Source: JABDMH01 sp965222645
Lineage (GTDB): Bacteria; Bacteroidota; Bacteroidia; Chitinophagales; Saprospiraceae
Assembly (NCBI GenBank): GCA_965222645.1
Contig: OZ244968.1
Location: forward strand, 744,001 to 808,000
Direction of reading: 5' to 3'
DNA: 64,000 nucleotides
The stretch's first letter is position 1, and each line of letters starts with the position of its first letter. Shown one piece after another: positions 53,465 to 62,464 of the stretch. A program made the position numbers and the translations under genes. Under the pieces are notes generated by a model. That model saw only the letters and a list, made by a program, of their open reading frames with translations. It was not told where the DNA came from and did not search any database.

Positions 53465-54715
53465 TCACCAATTGGTAAAGCTCCCGTCAGGCCTGAAATA
53501 CTGAGGTACACCTTCTTCGTATTCGGTGACCTCGCTGATCAGTTTTAATTGATCGGTATCAACTTCTACGCCTAAACCCGGTCGCTCATTCGGCCACATT
53601 TTACCGTCCCTAAAATCAAAACTATTTGGCAGATGAGTCAAATCTCTTTTTTCATTCCCTAACATTTCCATAAGGACTGGTCCCGAATGGGGAGTGCAGC
53701 AATGCACAAGTGCAGCAGTCGCCACAGGTCCCGTAAAATGCGGCACCAATCCAATGTAGTGTGATTCGCATAAAGCTGCTATTTTTTGAAATTCTGTAAT
53801 TCCACCCGCATTGGGGAGTGAAATCCGGGAATAGTCAATCCAATCATTTTCGATAAATGGAAGTATATCCCACCGGTCTCCAAATTGTTCTCCGACTGCA
53901 ATTGGAACTTTGACCATGGATCGCAGCATTTTGTACATGTCTTTATTCTCGCTTCTGATCAGGTCTTCGACAAAGTACGGCTCCAGATCCTCAATTAATC
54001 CCGATAATCGAACCGCATCACTTTGATCAATTCGTGTATGATAATCAATACACCAATCACCATCTTTACCAACTCCTTCTCTAATCTTTACACAGTCATC
54101 ATAAGTATCTCTAACCGCATGGTGAGGATTATATCCCTTCCCATTTTTTCTGGGCCCCACCACGCTGTGGCGATAAGCCCTAAAGCCATCATCAATGGCA
54201 GCCTTGGCTTTTTCCTTCAACGTGCCTTTAAATGGATGGCCGGTCACATAACACTCACAATAATTTCGCGCTTTGCCACCTAACAAAAAATGCACGGGCA
54301 CATCCAGTACTTTGCCTTTTATATCCCAGAGGGCCAAATCGATTGCACCTAATGCGTGTATTTTTTCCCGGCCAGGTGGGTAAAAATGACCCCGGTACAT
54401 CAATTGCCATAAGGCCTCAATGTTTAATGGATTTTTTCCAATAATCAATCCCGCCATCTGACTGACTAAAAATGCAGTGCCACCTTCTCCGATTCCGGTT
54501 ATGCCGGCATCCGTTTCCACCGTTACAATATGCGCACTTTGATTTACCATTGGTCGTGAGGGTGCCTCGTAAAATCTCACCCGGGTGATCTTTAAATCCT
54601 TCTCGATGGCCCCGGAATATTTATTTTTTCTATCAAAATCTACATGAACAGAAAAAGGAACGGCAGCTGCCAGTGCAGAAAAAGACTTTAGAAAACGACG
54701 TCGGTGTCTAGCCAT
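53465..54715 (-). CDS. Enolase-superfamily sugar-acid dehydratase with Tat signal
   Basis: A twin-arginine signal (ARHRRRFLKSFSALAAAVPFS) precedes a mandelate racemase/muconate lactonizing fold. The N-terminal capping domain begins LKITRVRFYEAPSRP. The barrel carries DWCIDYHTRIDQ (metal Asp and a DxHxR as in mannonate/galactonate dehydratases), FVEDLIRSEN, IAVGEQFGDRWD and LVPHFTGPVATAA, so three acidic Mg ligands and the His acid are present. It should dehydrate an aldonic or uronic acid, and export is unusual for this group. ATG at 54715 is preferred over GTG at 54718. Its stop is 2 bp from the repeat array. Oxidised sugars from the GMC or PQQ enzymes could be substrates. Confidence 0.87.
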   Translation of the reverse strand: MARHRRRFLKSFSALAAAVPFSVHVDFDRKNKYSGAIEKDLKITRVRFYEAPSRPMVNQSAHIVTVETDAGITGIGEGGTAFLVSQMAGLIIGKNPLNIEALWQLMYRGHFYPPGREKIHALGAIDLALWDIKGKVLDVPVHFLLGGKARNYCECYVTGHPFKGTLKEKAKAAIDDGFRAYRHSVVGPRKNGKGYNPHHAVRDTYDDCVKIREGVGKDGDWCIDYHTRIDQSDAVRLSGLIEDLEPYFVEDLIRSENKDMYKMLRSMVKVPIAVGEQFGDRWDILPFIENDWIDYSRISLPNAGGITEFQKIAALCESHYIGLVPHFTGPVATAALVHCCTPHSGPVLMEMLGNEKRDLTHLPNSFDFRDGKMWPNERPGLGVEVDTDQLKLISEVTEYEEGVPQYFRPDGSFTNW

Positions 54716-54847
54716 CACTAATAACTTTTAAAATGACTTGTTTTAAGAAACAAAATACTAAATATTGACATCATATCAGCATAGATCACAGCACAAGACA
54801 ATTGTTCAAGTAAGGATAATTAGGCAATAATTTATAATTTACATCTT

Positions 54848-56290
54848 ATGTATCGGAACTGCAAATTCTCTGCTCTATTCTTGGCATGGATCCTCGCAAC
54901 TTGTCAAGTGACTACCTCCACAAAGAGTGAACAATTAGAAGATAAACAAAATATTATCCTGGTCATGGCCGATGATCAGGGCTGGGGTGACATGGCCTAT
55001 AATGATCACCCGGAGTTAAAGACTCCCAATTTCGACGCTTTAGCAAATGAAGGTCTTAGGTTTGATCGATTTTATGCAGCAGCGCCTGTCTGTTCTCCCA
55101 CCCGCGCCAGCGTGATGACAGGCCGTCATCCGAACCGGATGGGTTGTTTCAGCTGGGGACATACATTGCGACCCCAGGAAATCACGCTTGCCGAAGCGCT
55201 TAGAGCAGAAGGATATTCAACCGGTCATTTTGGCAAATGGCACTTGGGTTCAGTAAGACGGGGCAGTGCAGTAAATCCAGGATCCAGTGGCTTTACCGAG
55301 TGGCTTTCTGCACCAAATTTCTATGACAATGATGCGATCATGAGCCGTAATGGAATAGCAGAACAAACGAAGGGAGAAAGCTCCATGATTGCTGTGGATG
55401 CCGCGATGGAATTTATCAAAAGAGAGCATGCCAGTGGCAGTCCATACCTTGCTGTTATTTGGTTTGGATCCCCACACAGACCACACATGGCTATCGATGA
55501 AGACCGGCAGCATTATCTGCATCTGAAAGACACAACCTTCCAACATTTCTACGGGGAGGTCACAGGCATGGATCGGGCATTCGGAAAATTAAGAAAGATG
55601 ATCCGCTCACTTCCACGAAATGACAATACAATGATTTGGTATTGTAGTGACAATGGAGGTTTACCAAATCATGGCACCACCAGAGGACGTAATTATAAAG
55701 GAAGCATCTATGAAGGAGGTCTGAGAGTGCCAGCATTGATGGATTGGCCAAAGTATATCAAGGACTCTCGAGCGATCTCATACCCCTGCAACACCTCCGA
55801 CATCTTCCCAACCATACTCGACGTTGCCAAGGTGAATATTCATAACCGGCCACTGGATGGGATCAATCTAGCCGGTTTAATTAGAAGAAACGAAATACCA
55901 GAAAACAGGAGCATGGGTTTTTGGCAGTATCCATGCCAGGGTATTCGCACTCCGAGTATTGAATGGATGGCCGAATTACACAAGGCTCAATCACTGGGAA
56001 ATCTGGTAGGTGATTCGACGCGTTTACGGCCGGAAGCTGGCGACCTATCCATACATTACACATCAGATAGTATAATAGGACATGCTGCCTGGATCCAGTG
56101 GCCTTGGAAGTTGCATTCCAGGAGCCCGCGGGGAGAATCAACTTCTTTTGAGCTATACCATCTGGAAAAAGACCCAATGGAAGGGGTAGATTTGTACGGA
56201 ATTGAAAGGGACACCGCCAGTCATTTGGGTACGGCTCTGCTCGATTGGCAAAAAAGTGTGATTAACAGTCTCAATGGCCATGATTATTAA
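54848..56290 (+). CDS. S1-family sulfatase (CSPTR type), lipoprotein
   Basis: A lipobox (ILATC, Cys19) is followed by NIILVMADDQGWGDMAYND, AAPVCSPTRASVMTGRHP (Cys82 expected formylglycine), KWHLG and WYCSDNGGLPNH. At 480 residues it is normal length for S1 enzymes. It probably works with the sulfatases at 48-51 kb on the same class of sulfated glycan. It is divergent from the enolase-type gene, 133 bp away, and followed by the cytochrome gene on the same strand after 90 bp. Confidence 0.94.
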   Translation: MYRNCKFSALFLAWILATCQVTTSTKSEQLEDKQNIILVMADDQGWGDMAYNDHPELKTPNFDALANEGLRFDRFYAAAPVCSPTRASVMTGRHPNRMGCFSWGHTLRPQEITLAEALRAEGYSTGHFGKWHLGSVRRGSAVNPGSSGFTEWLSAPNFYDNDAIMSRNGIAEQTKGESSMIAVDAAMEFIKREHASGSPYLAVIWFGSPHRPHMAIDEDRQHYLHLKDTTFQHFYGEVTGMDRAFGKLRKMIRSLPRNDNTMIWYCSDNGGLPNHGTTRGRNYKGSIYEGGLRVPALMDWPKYIKDSRAISYPCNTSDIFPTILDVAKVNIHNRPLDGINLAGLIRRNEIPENRSMGFWQYPCQGIRTPSIEWMAELHKAQSLGNLVGDSTRLRPEAGDLSIHYTSDSIIGHAAWIQWPWKLHSRSPRGESTSFELYHLEKDPMEGVDLYGIERDTASHLGTALLDWQKSVINSLNGHDY

Positions 56291-56380
56291 TATTTCACTA
56301 TCCCAGATCTTACTTTGCATAGACCAATATGACCTAATCAGTTTTTTGGTAAAGCGAAAGAAGAAGAAAATAAAATTGCT

Positions 56381-57592
56381 GTGAGGAAAGTACTTTTCAT
56401 CTTGTTAGTCACGGCATTAGTCTTCCTTTACTTTTATTTATCATTGAGAAAGGGCTCAGACTACTATAACCCCCCTATTCGGGCTACGCATTTTAATGGC
56501 AAAGAATTTACCGGATCGAAAACTTGTAGTGAATGTCATTTGGAGATCTATAATGATCACATCCGTACCGCACACTACAACACCTCGGCTCCAGTGTCCC
56601 CAAAAAATATGAAGGGCAGTTTTGAAAAAGGTAATAATACGATAGAACTGGCTGATGGTCTTCTCACAATGGTAAAGGATCGAGAATTATTCTACCAGAA
56701 AACTGAATTGAAATCCGGAAAAGATTTGCCCACGCAGAAATTTGACATTGTAATTGGTTCAGGAGTTAAGGGACAATCTTATCTTACCTGGGATGATAAT
56801 AGTCTGTACCAATTGCAGGCATCTTATTATCCGGGTACAAATAAATGGTTTAACAGTCCGGGATATCCCCCGACTGCTATGAGGAGGATAATTGACGATA
56901 GTTGTATAAAATGCCACGTTACTTTTGCCACAAACATTGATTTTTCTGGTATGGGAAATAGGTACAAAAAAGAGCAAATTGTCTATGGAATAGATTGTGA
57001 GAGATGTCATGGACCCTCGCGACAACATGTCATCCATCATCGCAGCAATCCGCAAGAGAAAATCCCTTTGCATACGATAGGTTACAGTACATTTACACGA
57101 CAACAAAGACTCGATGCCTGTGCGCAATGTCATTCCGGGTTAAGAGAGAATATCTTGAAGGGGAATTCCTTTTCTTACATCCCGGGAGAACCCCTTGACG
57201 AGCACTCCAGAAACTACTACACGACCCAATCCGATAGTACACTCGATGTCCATGGGAATCAGTACGGCCTTCTTATCGCGAGCAAGTGCTTCCAAAAAAG
57301 TGGTACGATGGACTGTACTACCTGTCATGATCCACACAAAAATCAGCGAGGTAACGATACGCATTTTATCCAAAAATGCAAAGGATGTCATGAGCCTCCC
57401 AGGGCGATGTGCACTGCGAATAATGGTATAAGAAATGAAATGAAGGACAATTGCATTTCGTGCCATATGCCCAGCTCACCATCAAACATCATGGCTTTCC
57501 AACTCAATCCCGGTAAAAATGAATCACCTGTCTTCATAAGAACTCACCAAATAGACATTTATGAAAAAAGCAAATGGGACAAGGGGAAGTAG
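56381..57592 (+). CDS. Heptaheme c-type cytochrome, membrane-anchored
   Basis: An N-terminal hydrophobic helix (about residues 4-22) anchors the protein or acts as signal. Seven CxxCH heme sites follow: CSECH (residues 49-53), then CIKCH, CERCH, CAQCH, CTTCH, CKGCH and CISCH. Additional His residues (GPSRQHVIHH, HDPHKN) can serve as distal ligands. The layout is that of cytochrome c554/NapC-like or 'doubled CXXCH' electron carriers. It could collect electrons from the extracellular sugar oxidases of this region. The start is GTG at 56381. Confidence 0.9.
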   Translation: MRKVLFILLVTALVFLYFYLSLRKGSDYYNPPIRATHFNGKEFTGSKTCSECHLEIYNDHIRTAHYNTSAPVSPKNMKGSFEKGNNTIELADGLLTMVKDRELFYQKTELKSGKDLPTQKFDIVIGSGVKGQSYLTWDDNSLYQLQASYYPGTNKWFNSPGYPPTAMRRIIDDSCIKCHVTFATNIDFSGMGNRYKKEQIVYGIDCERCHGPSRQHVIHHRSNPQEKIPLHTIGYSTFTRQQRLDACAQCHSGLRENILKGNSFSYIPGEPLDEHSRNYYTTQSDSTLDVHGNQYGLLIASKCFQKSGTMDCTTCHDPHKNQRGNDTHFIQKCKGCHEPPRAMCTANNGIRNEMKDNCISCHMPSSPSNIMAFQLNPGKNESPVFIRTHQIDIYEKSKWDKGK

Positions 57593-57643
57593 GGATATCA
57601 AGAAAAATATATTTACGCAAAAAGAATCTAATCACTTATAAGG

Positions 57644-58003
57644 ATGATCAAGGGAGTGCATACGATGTTTTACAGTTCCAAACCTAAAGAGCTGCGTGAA
57701 TTTCTACGGGATAAACTGGGGTTCAATGCAACTGATATTGGGGATGGATGGCTTATTTTTGATGTACAAGAAGCTGACATGGGCGTGCACCCAGCTGACG
57801 AATCTGGTAGAGAAGGCTCGCCCTCGGGAGTGCACGACATTTCATTTTACTGTGACAATATCGAAGATACGGTAGCTGAACTTAAATCTCGTGGAGTCCA
57901 GTTTAAAGGTGACATTGAGGATCATGGGTACGGATATGTTATTTACTTTAAAGTACCCGGAGATTTTTATTTACAGTTATATCAACCAAAGTACTCAAAA
58001 TAA
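57644..58003 (+). CDS. Glyoxalase/VOC-fold protein
   Basis: The 119-residue protein shows the paired beta-alpha-beta-beta-beta modules of the vicinal oxygen chelate family. The first is IKGVHTMFYSSKPKELREFL with DKLGFNATDIGDGWLIFDV. The second is GVHDISFYCDNIEDTVAELK, with YVIYFKVPGDFYLQLYQP at the end. His and Glu metal ligands are partly present. Members include lactoylglutathione lyase-like enzymes and antibiotic-binding proteins. No activity can be assigned. It lies between the cytochrome and a CBM9-like lipoprotein, 12 bp before the latter. Confidence 0.85.
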   Translation: MIKGVHTMFYSSKPKELREFLRDKLGFNATDIGDGWLIFDVQEADMGVHPADESGREGSPSGVHDISFYCDNIEDTVAELKSRGVQFKGDIEDHGYGYVIYFKVPGDFYLQLYQPKYSK

Positions 58004-58015
58004 AATGCACATCTC

Positions 58016-58756
58016 ATGAAAGTACTTTCCTTTTTATCTGCACTATTGATCGGACCGATGATGTTCAGTTGTGCTTTCTTAAATCAAAGCGATATGGATT
58101 CCTACAAAGTATATAAGATCACCGAGCCGATTCCTGTTAATTCGGACTGGAATAAAAAACCATGGACTGCGTTAAGGCCAATTTCCCTCGAAAACTTCAT
58201 GGGTGCCCGACCCGACCACATACCAAAGGTACAGTCTAAACTGGCCTACGATGAACACAACATTTATGTCATTTTTAAAGTGGAAGACAGGTTTGTCAGA
58301 GCTATAAGAAAAAATCACCAAGATGATGTCTATAAAGACAGCTGCGTAGAGTTTTTCTTCAGTCCTGAGGATCACAGTGCGAATGGTTACTTCAATTTAG
58401 AAATGAATTGCGGTGGCACCATGTTGTTCCACCATCAAAAGGAACCTCGCAAAAACAGCACTCACATATCAGAACAGGATATTGCACAAATCGAGGTTGC
58501 TCACAGCTTACCTACCGTAGTAGATCCGGAGATCACAACACCCACGACATGGACAGTAGAATATCGCATTCCTTTTTCTGTCCTAAAGAAATATCACAAT
58601 CTGGAATCTCCCAGCAAAGGATCTGTTTGGCGAGGCAATTTTTATAAATGTGCCGATGAGACATCACATCCGCACTGGCTCACCTGGGCGCTCATTGACA
58701 GGCCAAAACCTGATTTTCATGTACCTGAATATTTTGGTAAATTGATTTTTAATTAA
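58016..58756 (+). CDS. CBM9-like carbohydrate-binding lipoprotein
   Basis: A lipoprotein signal ends at MMFSC. The rest resembles family 9-like carbohydrate-binding domains: KITEPIPVNSDWNKKPW, KLAYDEHNIYVIFKVEDRFV, DSCVEFFFSPEDHSANGYFNLEMNC and WTVEYRIPFSVLKKYHN. It should hold a sugar on the cell surface. The same domain type is fused to a serine hydrolase at 36.7 kb. Translation may be coupled to the VOC gene 12 bp upstream. Confidence 0.85.
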   Translation: MKVLSFLSALLIGPMMFSCAFLNQSDMDSYKVYKITEPIPVNSDWNKKPWTALRPISLENFMGARPDHIPKVQSKLAYDEHNIYVIFKVEDRFVRAIRKNHQDDVYKDSCVEFFFSPEDHSANGYFNLEMNCGGTMLFHHQKEPRKNSTHISEQDIAQIEVAHSLPTVVDPEITTPTTWTVEYRIPFSVLKKYHNLESPSKGSVWRGNFYKCADETSHPHWLTWALIDRPKPDFHVPEYFGKLIFN

Positions 58757-58860
58757 GACAGGATCTTGCAGATGGCAGAATGTAAAGTCCAGTCTTAGAT
58801 TTCACGTCTAGGTGACGTTGCCCCTCAACTACTGTCACAGGAGTTACTCAGTAGCTCTAC

Positions 58861-59754
58861 TTAAGGCACGATTTTTTCCATACTCTCTACCGCAGCTATG
58901 TTAAAAATGCCTAAAACTTCCGTCCCAGCTTTCGTACTTTTTAGATTTCCCGGAGAATTGGCGATTGGGCTGGCAAAAATTCCATTGCTCCCATTTAATA
59001 TTTGATCACGCGCACTCGTCAAAAACTCGAAGGCATCCAAACCAATAGAGTGAATCTCCACTCTTATTTTATCCCCGGGCTCATATGGTGGTTCGTCTTC
59101 CGAATCATCATCGGGAACGGGGTTAATCAACTCACGGATAGGTGGGATAAAAATAATTCCATCAATTTGGGAGCCGCCATCAAAACCAGCATCAAAGGCT
59201 ATATTCATTTCCTCCGGCTTGTTTAAGAAAACATCATTTTTAAAAGCCTTTATCCAATAAGTGTTGCCCCAACCGGGTAAATCCCTCGCAAAAAATTGAG
59301 AATAGATTCCATCGGGGCCACGTAAATCATCGGTGCGAAACTCGGTTTCAATTTCTTCGATGATTGGAACCGGATTAATCTTGGCAAATCCTGCGATCTC
59401 CTGATCACCTAAGTCAATCATTAAATTAAACGATGATCCGATCTCTCCCAATCTTTCGTCAATGTTCGGACTCCAGATATAGGTCCCTTCACCCGATTCC
59501 AAAAATCTGAATTCCTTACCCTGAACCGACCTCAGCACCACCTCAGCACCAGAAACAGGAGTGGGAAAAGAACTGTCAAAATAAGATTGACTTTCAGAGA
59601 TCGTTATCTTTTGAACCTTGAATTCATTGGTGAGCCATGCATCGATAACTACCTGTCTTGGTGCATCTGCTGTTTGTATTTCAATCACATCTTCACAGGA
59701 AATTGTGAGGAATAAAATCAACAACAAATACCAACCCCTTCCTTGATTCTTCAT
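58861..59754 (-). CDS. DUF4249 lipoprotein (TonB-receptor partner)
   Basis: The signal ends LTISCEDV, a lipobox. Mature sequence VIEIQTADAPRQVVIDAWLTNEF and ITISESQSYFDSSFPTPVSGAEV are the DUF4249 opening. The family is nearly always encoded next to a TonB-dependent receptor in Bacteroidota, and probably sits on the outer face with it. Here it starts 2 bp after the receptor's stop. Ligand unknown. Confidence 0.9.
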   Translation of the reverse strand: MKNQGRGWYLLLILFLTISCEDVIEIQTADAPRQVVIDAWLTNEFKVQKITISESQSYFDSSFPTPVSGAEVVLRSVQGKEFRFLESGEGTYIWSPNIDERLGEIGSSFNLMIDLGDQEIAGFAKINPVPIIEEIETEFRTDDLRGPDGIYSQFFARDLPGWGNTYWIKAFKNDVFLNKPEEMNIAFDAGFDGGSQIDGIIFIPPIRELINPVPDDDSEDEPPYEPGDKIRVEIHSIGLDAFEFLTSARDQILNGSNGIFASPIANSPGNLKSTKAGTEVLGIFNIAAVESMEKIVP

Positions 59755-59756
59755 TT

Positions 59757-62138
59757 TTATTGAAATTTAAAATTATAAGAAACTGATGGGATAAAGCTTC
59801 CAATTACCGAAAGCCTCACGGCTTCGGTCACTACCGGCTGATCAGGTAAAACACGGTCTGTAGGTTGTCTGAAGTATATAGAAAATGGATTTCGCCGGTT
59901 GTAAACATTATATATCGAAAAGACCCAGTCTCCCACCCACTTATCTGTGGGGCTTTTGGGCTTACCCTTACGAGTGGCCGACAGATCCAGCCGATGATAA
60001 TCCGGAATGCGTACATTATTCCGCGTATCATTGGCATTGTGAGGAACGACGTAGCCCTGCTGTTGGTATCTCGACGTTGCAAAAGTGGTCGGAGTACCTG
60101 TGTTGTACACAAAGGTACTGCTGAAAGACCAGCGATCACTCAGATCGTAAAATAGGGAGACACTTAAATTATGCAATTGATCAAATCTTGAAGGGTACCA
60201 ATCTCCCCCATTTATTCCATGGACTTGTCGTTCCGTCCTTCCAAGTGTGTAACTTAACCATCCACCTAAATCACCTTTAGCCTTTTTCATTAAAATTTCC
60301 AGACCATAGGCACGGCCTTCCCCCTCCAGTAAATCCCCTTCCAAAAATTCATTCAGAAGAAGATCTGCTCCATCAATGTAATCCACCAGATTCTGCATCT
60401 TTTTATAGTAGATCTCAGTACTTAATTCATAAGTGTTATTCTGAAAATTCCTAAATAGACCCATTGCCACCTGATCGCCGATTTGCGGTTTGATATTATT
60501 TGTACTGGGAGTCCAGACATCGACAGGGGTAGAAGCCGTGGTATTTGAAATGAGGTGAATGTATTGCGTGGTCCGGTTATAGCTCGCTTTCACTGAAGTT
60601 TCAGGGTTGAGAAGGACCTTAATCGCAGCGCGTGGTTCGAGATTCAAATATGTTTTTATTGATTGCCATTGATCATATGTCTGCGAACCCGTAGGAACTC
60701 GTCTCCTGCCGGGAGCAGATTCTCCGAAAGTATATGCTGTCCCCTTTCCGGTGTAATTGAAGTGTGAAAGTCTCAAACCATAATTTAGAGAGACCGATTT
60801 GGAAAGATCCTGGTCTACCTCAAAATACACACCACTCTCGATCCCGTATTTTGGATCCAAACTCACATCGCTCACCTCTCCTTCGCTTATCCCCACGGCA
60901 TTTCCGGGTGAAAATCTATAGGCAATGCTTTGACCACCAAATCGAAAACTCGTCTGCGGGTTTAAAAAATAGGTAAATTCTGGTTTGATACTGTAATTTT
61001 CAATATTTGCATCCCATGTGAATTTATTGGTCGCCTCATCTCCAAAATTTATCTTATAGTCGTAGTCACTAAAGTAAAATGTGAAATTGCTAAAAAGCCG
61101 GTCACTAAACAGGTGATTCCATCTCAACGTACCCGTGCTATTCCCCCAATTAAATCCAGCGGCATCTCCAAATCCAAAATTGTCCCTTCCAAAATAGCCG
61201 GATAAATAAATTCTATTTTTTTTATCAATGTTGTAATTGGTCTTTAGTGTTAAGTCATAAAAATTGAGTACAGATCCATCTAAGTCCTCATTCAAAAACG
61301 GTTTAGCGAGTACATCGATATAAGATCGCCGTGCTGCAACAATAAACGAGGCCTTATCCTTTATAATTGGTGCTTCTACTGACAATCGACTAAAAATAGC
61401 GCCCACCCCGCCATTGATAGTGAGATTTTTGGTGTTTCCCTCTTTCATCCTCACATCGAGGATCGATGAAATCCGGCCTCCGAATCTGGCCGGAATACCA
61501 CCCTTATACAGTTTCACATCTTTTATCGCATCGGGATTAAAAACAGAGAAGAATCCAAACAGGTGGGAAGAATTAAATACCGGTGCCTCATCGAGCAAAA
61601 TCAGATTTTGGTCAATACTCCCTCCCCGCACATTAAATCCAGACGCCCCTTCTCCCACTGATGTAACACCCGGCAACAACTGAAGACTTCTAATCACCTC
61701 CACTTCTCCCAAAAGAGTCGGTACACTCTTTATCGTTTGGATATCGAGTTTATTCACACTCATTTCGATATTTGATACATTTTGGTCCTCAGACTGACCC
61801 GCTACCACTACTTCGACCAAATCGGCAGCCGTGGGTTCTAGCTCGAAATTTTGAGTGACATTCTGATTGAGGGTGATCGATCTGGTGACCGTCCGCAACC
61901 CCAGGTACCCCACTTCCACGGTATAGGTACCGGAATCAACCGTAATGCTGTAAAAGCCATACTCATTGGTGGCTACACCTTGCCCGGATTCCACTAGAAA
62001 TACCGTTGCCCCAATCAGACTTTCGCCATTACTGGCATCGCGCACATATCCACTAAAGGTATATTCCGGCTGAGCCCAGGACAAGGAAACGGTCATACAC
62101 ATCAGTGTAGCCAGGAGCAACTGCTTCAAAATCTTCAA
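59757..62138 (-). CDS. TonB-dependent receptor with carboxypeptidase-like N-terminal domain
   Basis: A signal peptide ends SWAQP. The regulatory domain (YTFSGYVRDASNGESLIGAT to about residue 105) leads into a plug with VSNIEMSVNKLDIQTIKSVP, GFNVRGGSIDQNLILLDEAP and PARFGGRISSILDVRMKEGN, then the barrel ending IPSVSYNFKF. At 793 residues it is a compact receptor of the CirA/FecA-like group rather than SusC. The start is TTG at 62138, because the next upstream in-frame codons reach a stop without another start and the internal ATG would cut the signal. With the DUF4249 partner, the cargo is probably a metal complex, peptide or glycan. Confidence 0.93.
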   Translation of the reverse strand: MKILKQLLLATLMCMTVSLSWAQPEYTFSGYVRDASNGESLIGATVFLVESGQGVATNEYGFYSITVDSGTYTVEVGYLGLRTVTRSITLNQNVTQNFELEPTAADLVEVVVAGQSEDQNVSNIEMSVNKLDIQTIKSVPTLLGEVEVIRSLQLLPGVTSVGEGASGFNVRGGSIDQNLILLDEAPVFNSSHLFGFFSVFNPDAIKDVKLYKGGIPARFGGRISSILDVRMKEGNTKNLTINGGVGAIFSRLSVEAPIIKDKASFIVAARRSYIDVLAKPFLNEDLDGSVLNFYDLTLKTNYNIDKKNRIYLSGYFGRDNFGFGDAAGFNWGNSTGTLRWNHLFSDRLFSNFTFYFSDYDYKINFGDEATNKFTWDANIENYSIKPEFTYFLNPQTSFRFGGQSIAYRFSPGNAVGISEGEVSDVSLDPKYGIESGVYFEVDQDLSKSVSLNYGLRLSHFNYTGKGTAYTFGESAPGRRRVPTGSQTYDQWQSIKTYLNLEPRAAIKVLLNPETSVKASYNRTTQYIHLISNTTASTPVDVWTPSTNNIKPQIGDQVAMGLFRNFQNNTYELSTEIYYKKMQNLVDYIDGADLLLNEFLEGDLLEGEGRAYGLEILMKKAKGDLGGWLSYTLGRTERQVHGINGGDWYPSRFDQLHNLSVSLFYDLSDRWSFSSTFVYNTGTPTTFATSRYQQQGYVVPHNANDTRNNVRIPDYHRLDLSATRKGKPKSPTDKWVGDWVFSIYNVYNRRNPFSIYFRQPTDRVLPDQPVVTEAVRLSVIGSFIPSVSYNFKFQ

Positions 62139-62172
62139 TTTTTTCGGTTTTGACCTTTATCTAACGAACAGG

Positions 62173-62397
62173 TCAAAAGATTTGTTCTTGTTTATCGACT
62201 AGTGGGAGCAGACTATAGACAAGGTTGTTCATATCATTGCCAGTTTGCAGTTTGAGATTGTGGACCGGCTTGATCTGCCATTCAGATCTCCATAAGTGAG
62301 CCACTCTGGTAATCATCTCCGGAGAATTGGATTTCAGATGTTCTTTCGATATTTTTGGATCATTATCGAAAAATCGGTAGTGGGTACGATCCGCCAT
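62173..62397 (-). CDS. Small hypothetical protein
   Basis: The 74-residue reading frame starts at ATG 62397 (MADRTHYRFFDNDPKISKEHL) and stops 35 bp before the TonB receptor start, on the same strand. Composition is ordinary, without a signal or membrane segment, and I recognise no family. It would be the first gene of the receptor transcript. It may be chance, because the gap between the receptor and the divergent PEPCK-like gene is only 326 bp. Confidence 0.4.
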   Translation of the reverse strand: MADRTHYRFFDNDPKISKEHLKSNSPEMITRVAHLWRSEWQIKPVHNLKLQTGNDMNNLVYSLLPLVDKQEQIF

Positions 62398-62464
62398 TTC
62401 GTTTAGCTCTATGGCTTAATTGCTACAGTACCCTTTCACATACTATTAAAGCACAGCACGAACT

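Noticed and set aside
53124..53504. A 126-codon open frame on the plus strand within the right array
   Set aside because: Its translation only repeats the hairpin sequence (EICEICG-type words). The frame stays open because repeats of fixed period lack stops in that phase, so it is not a gene.
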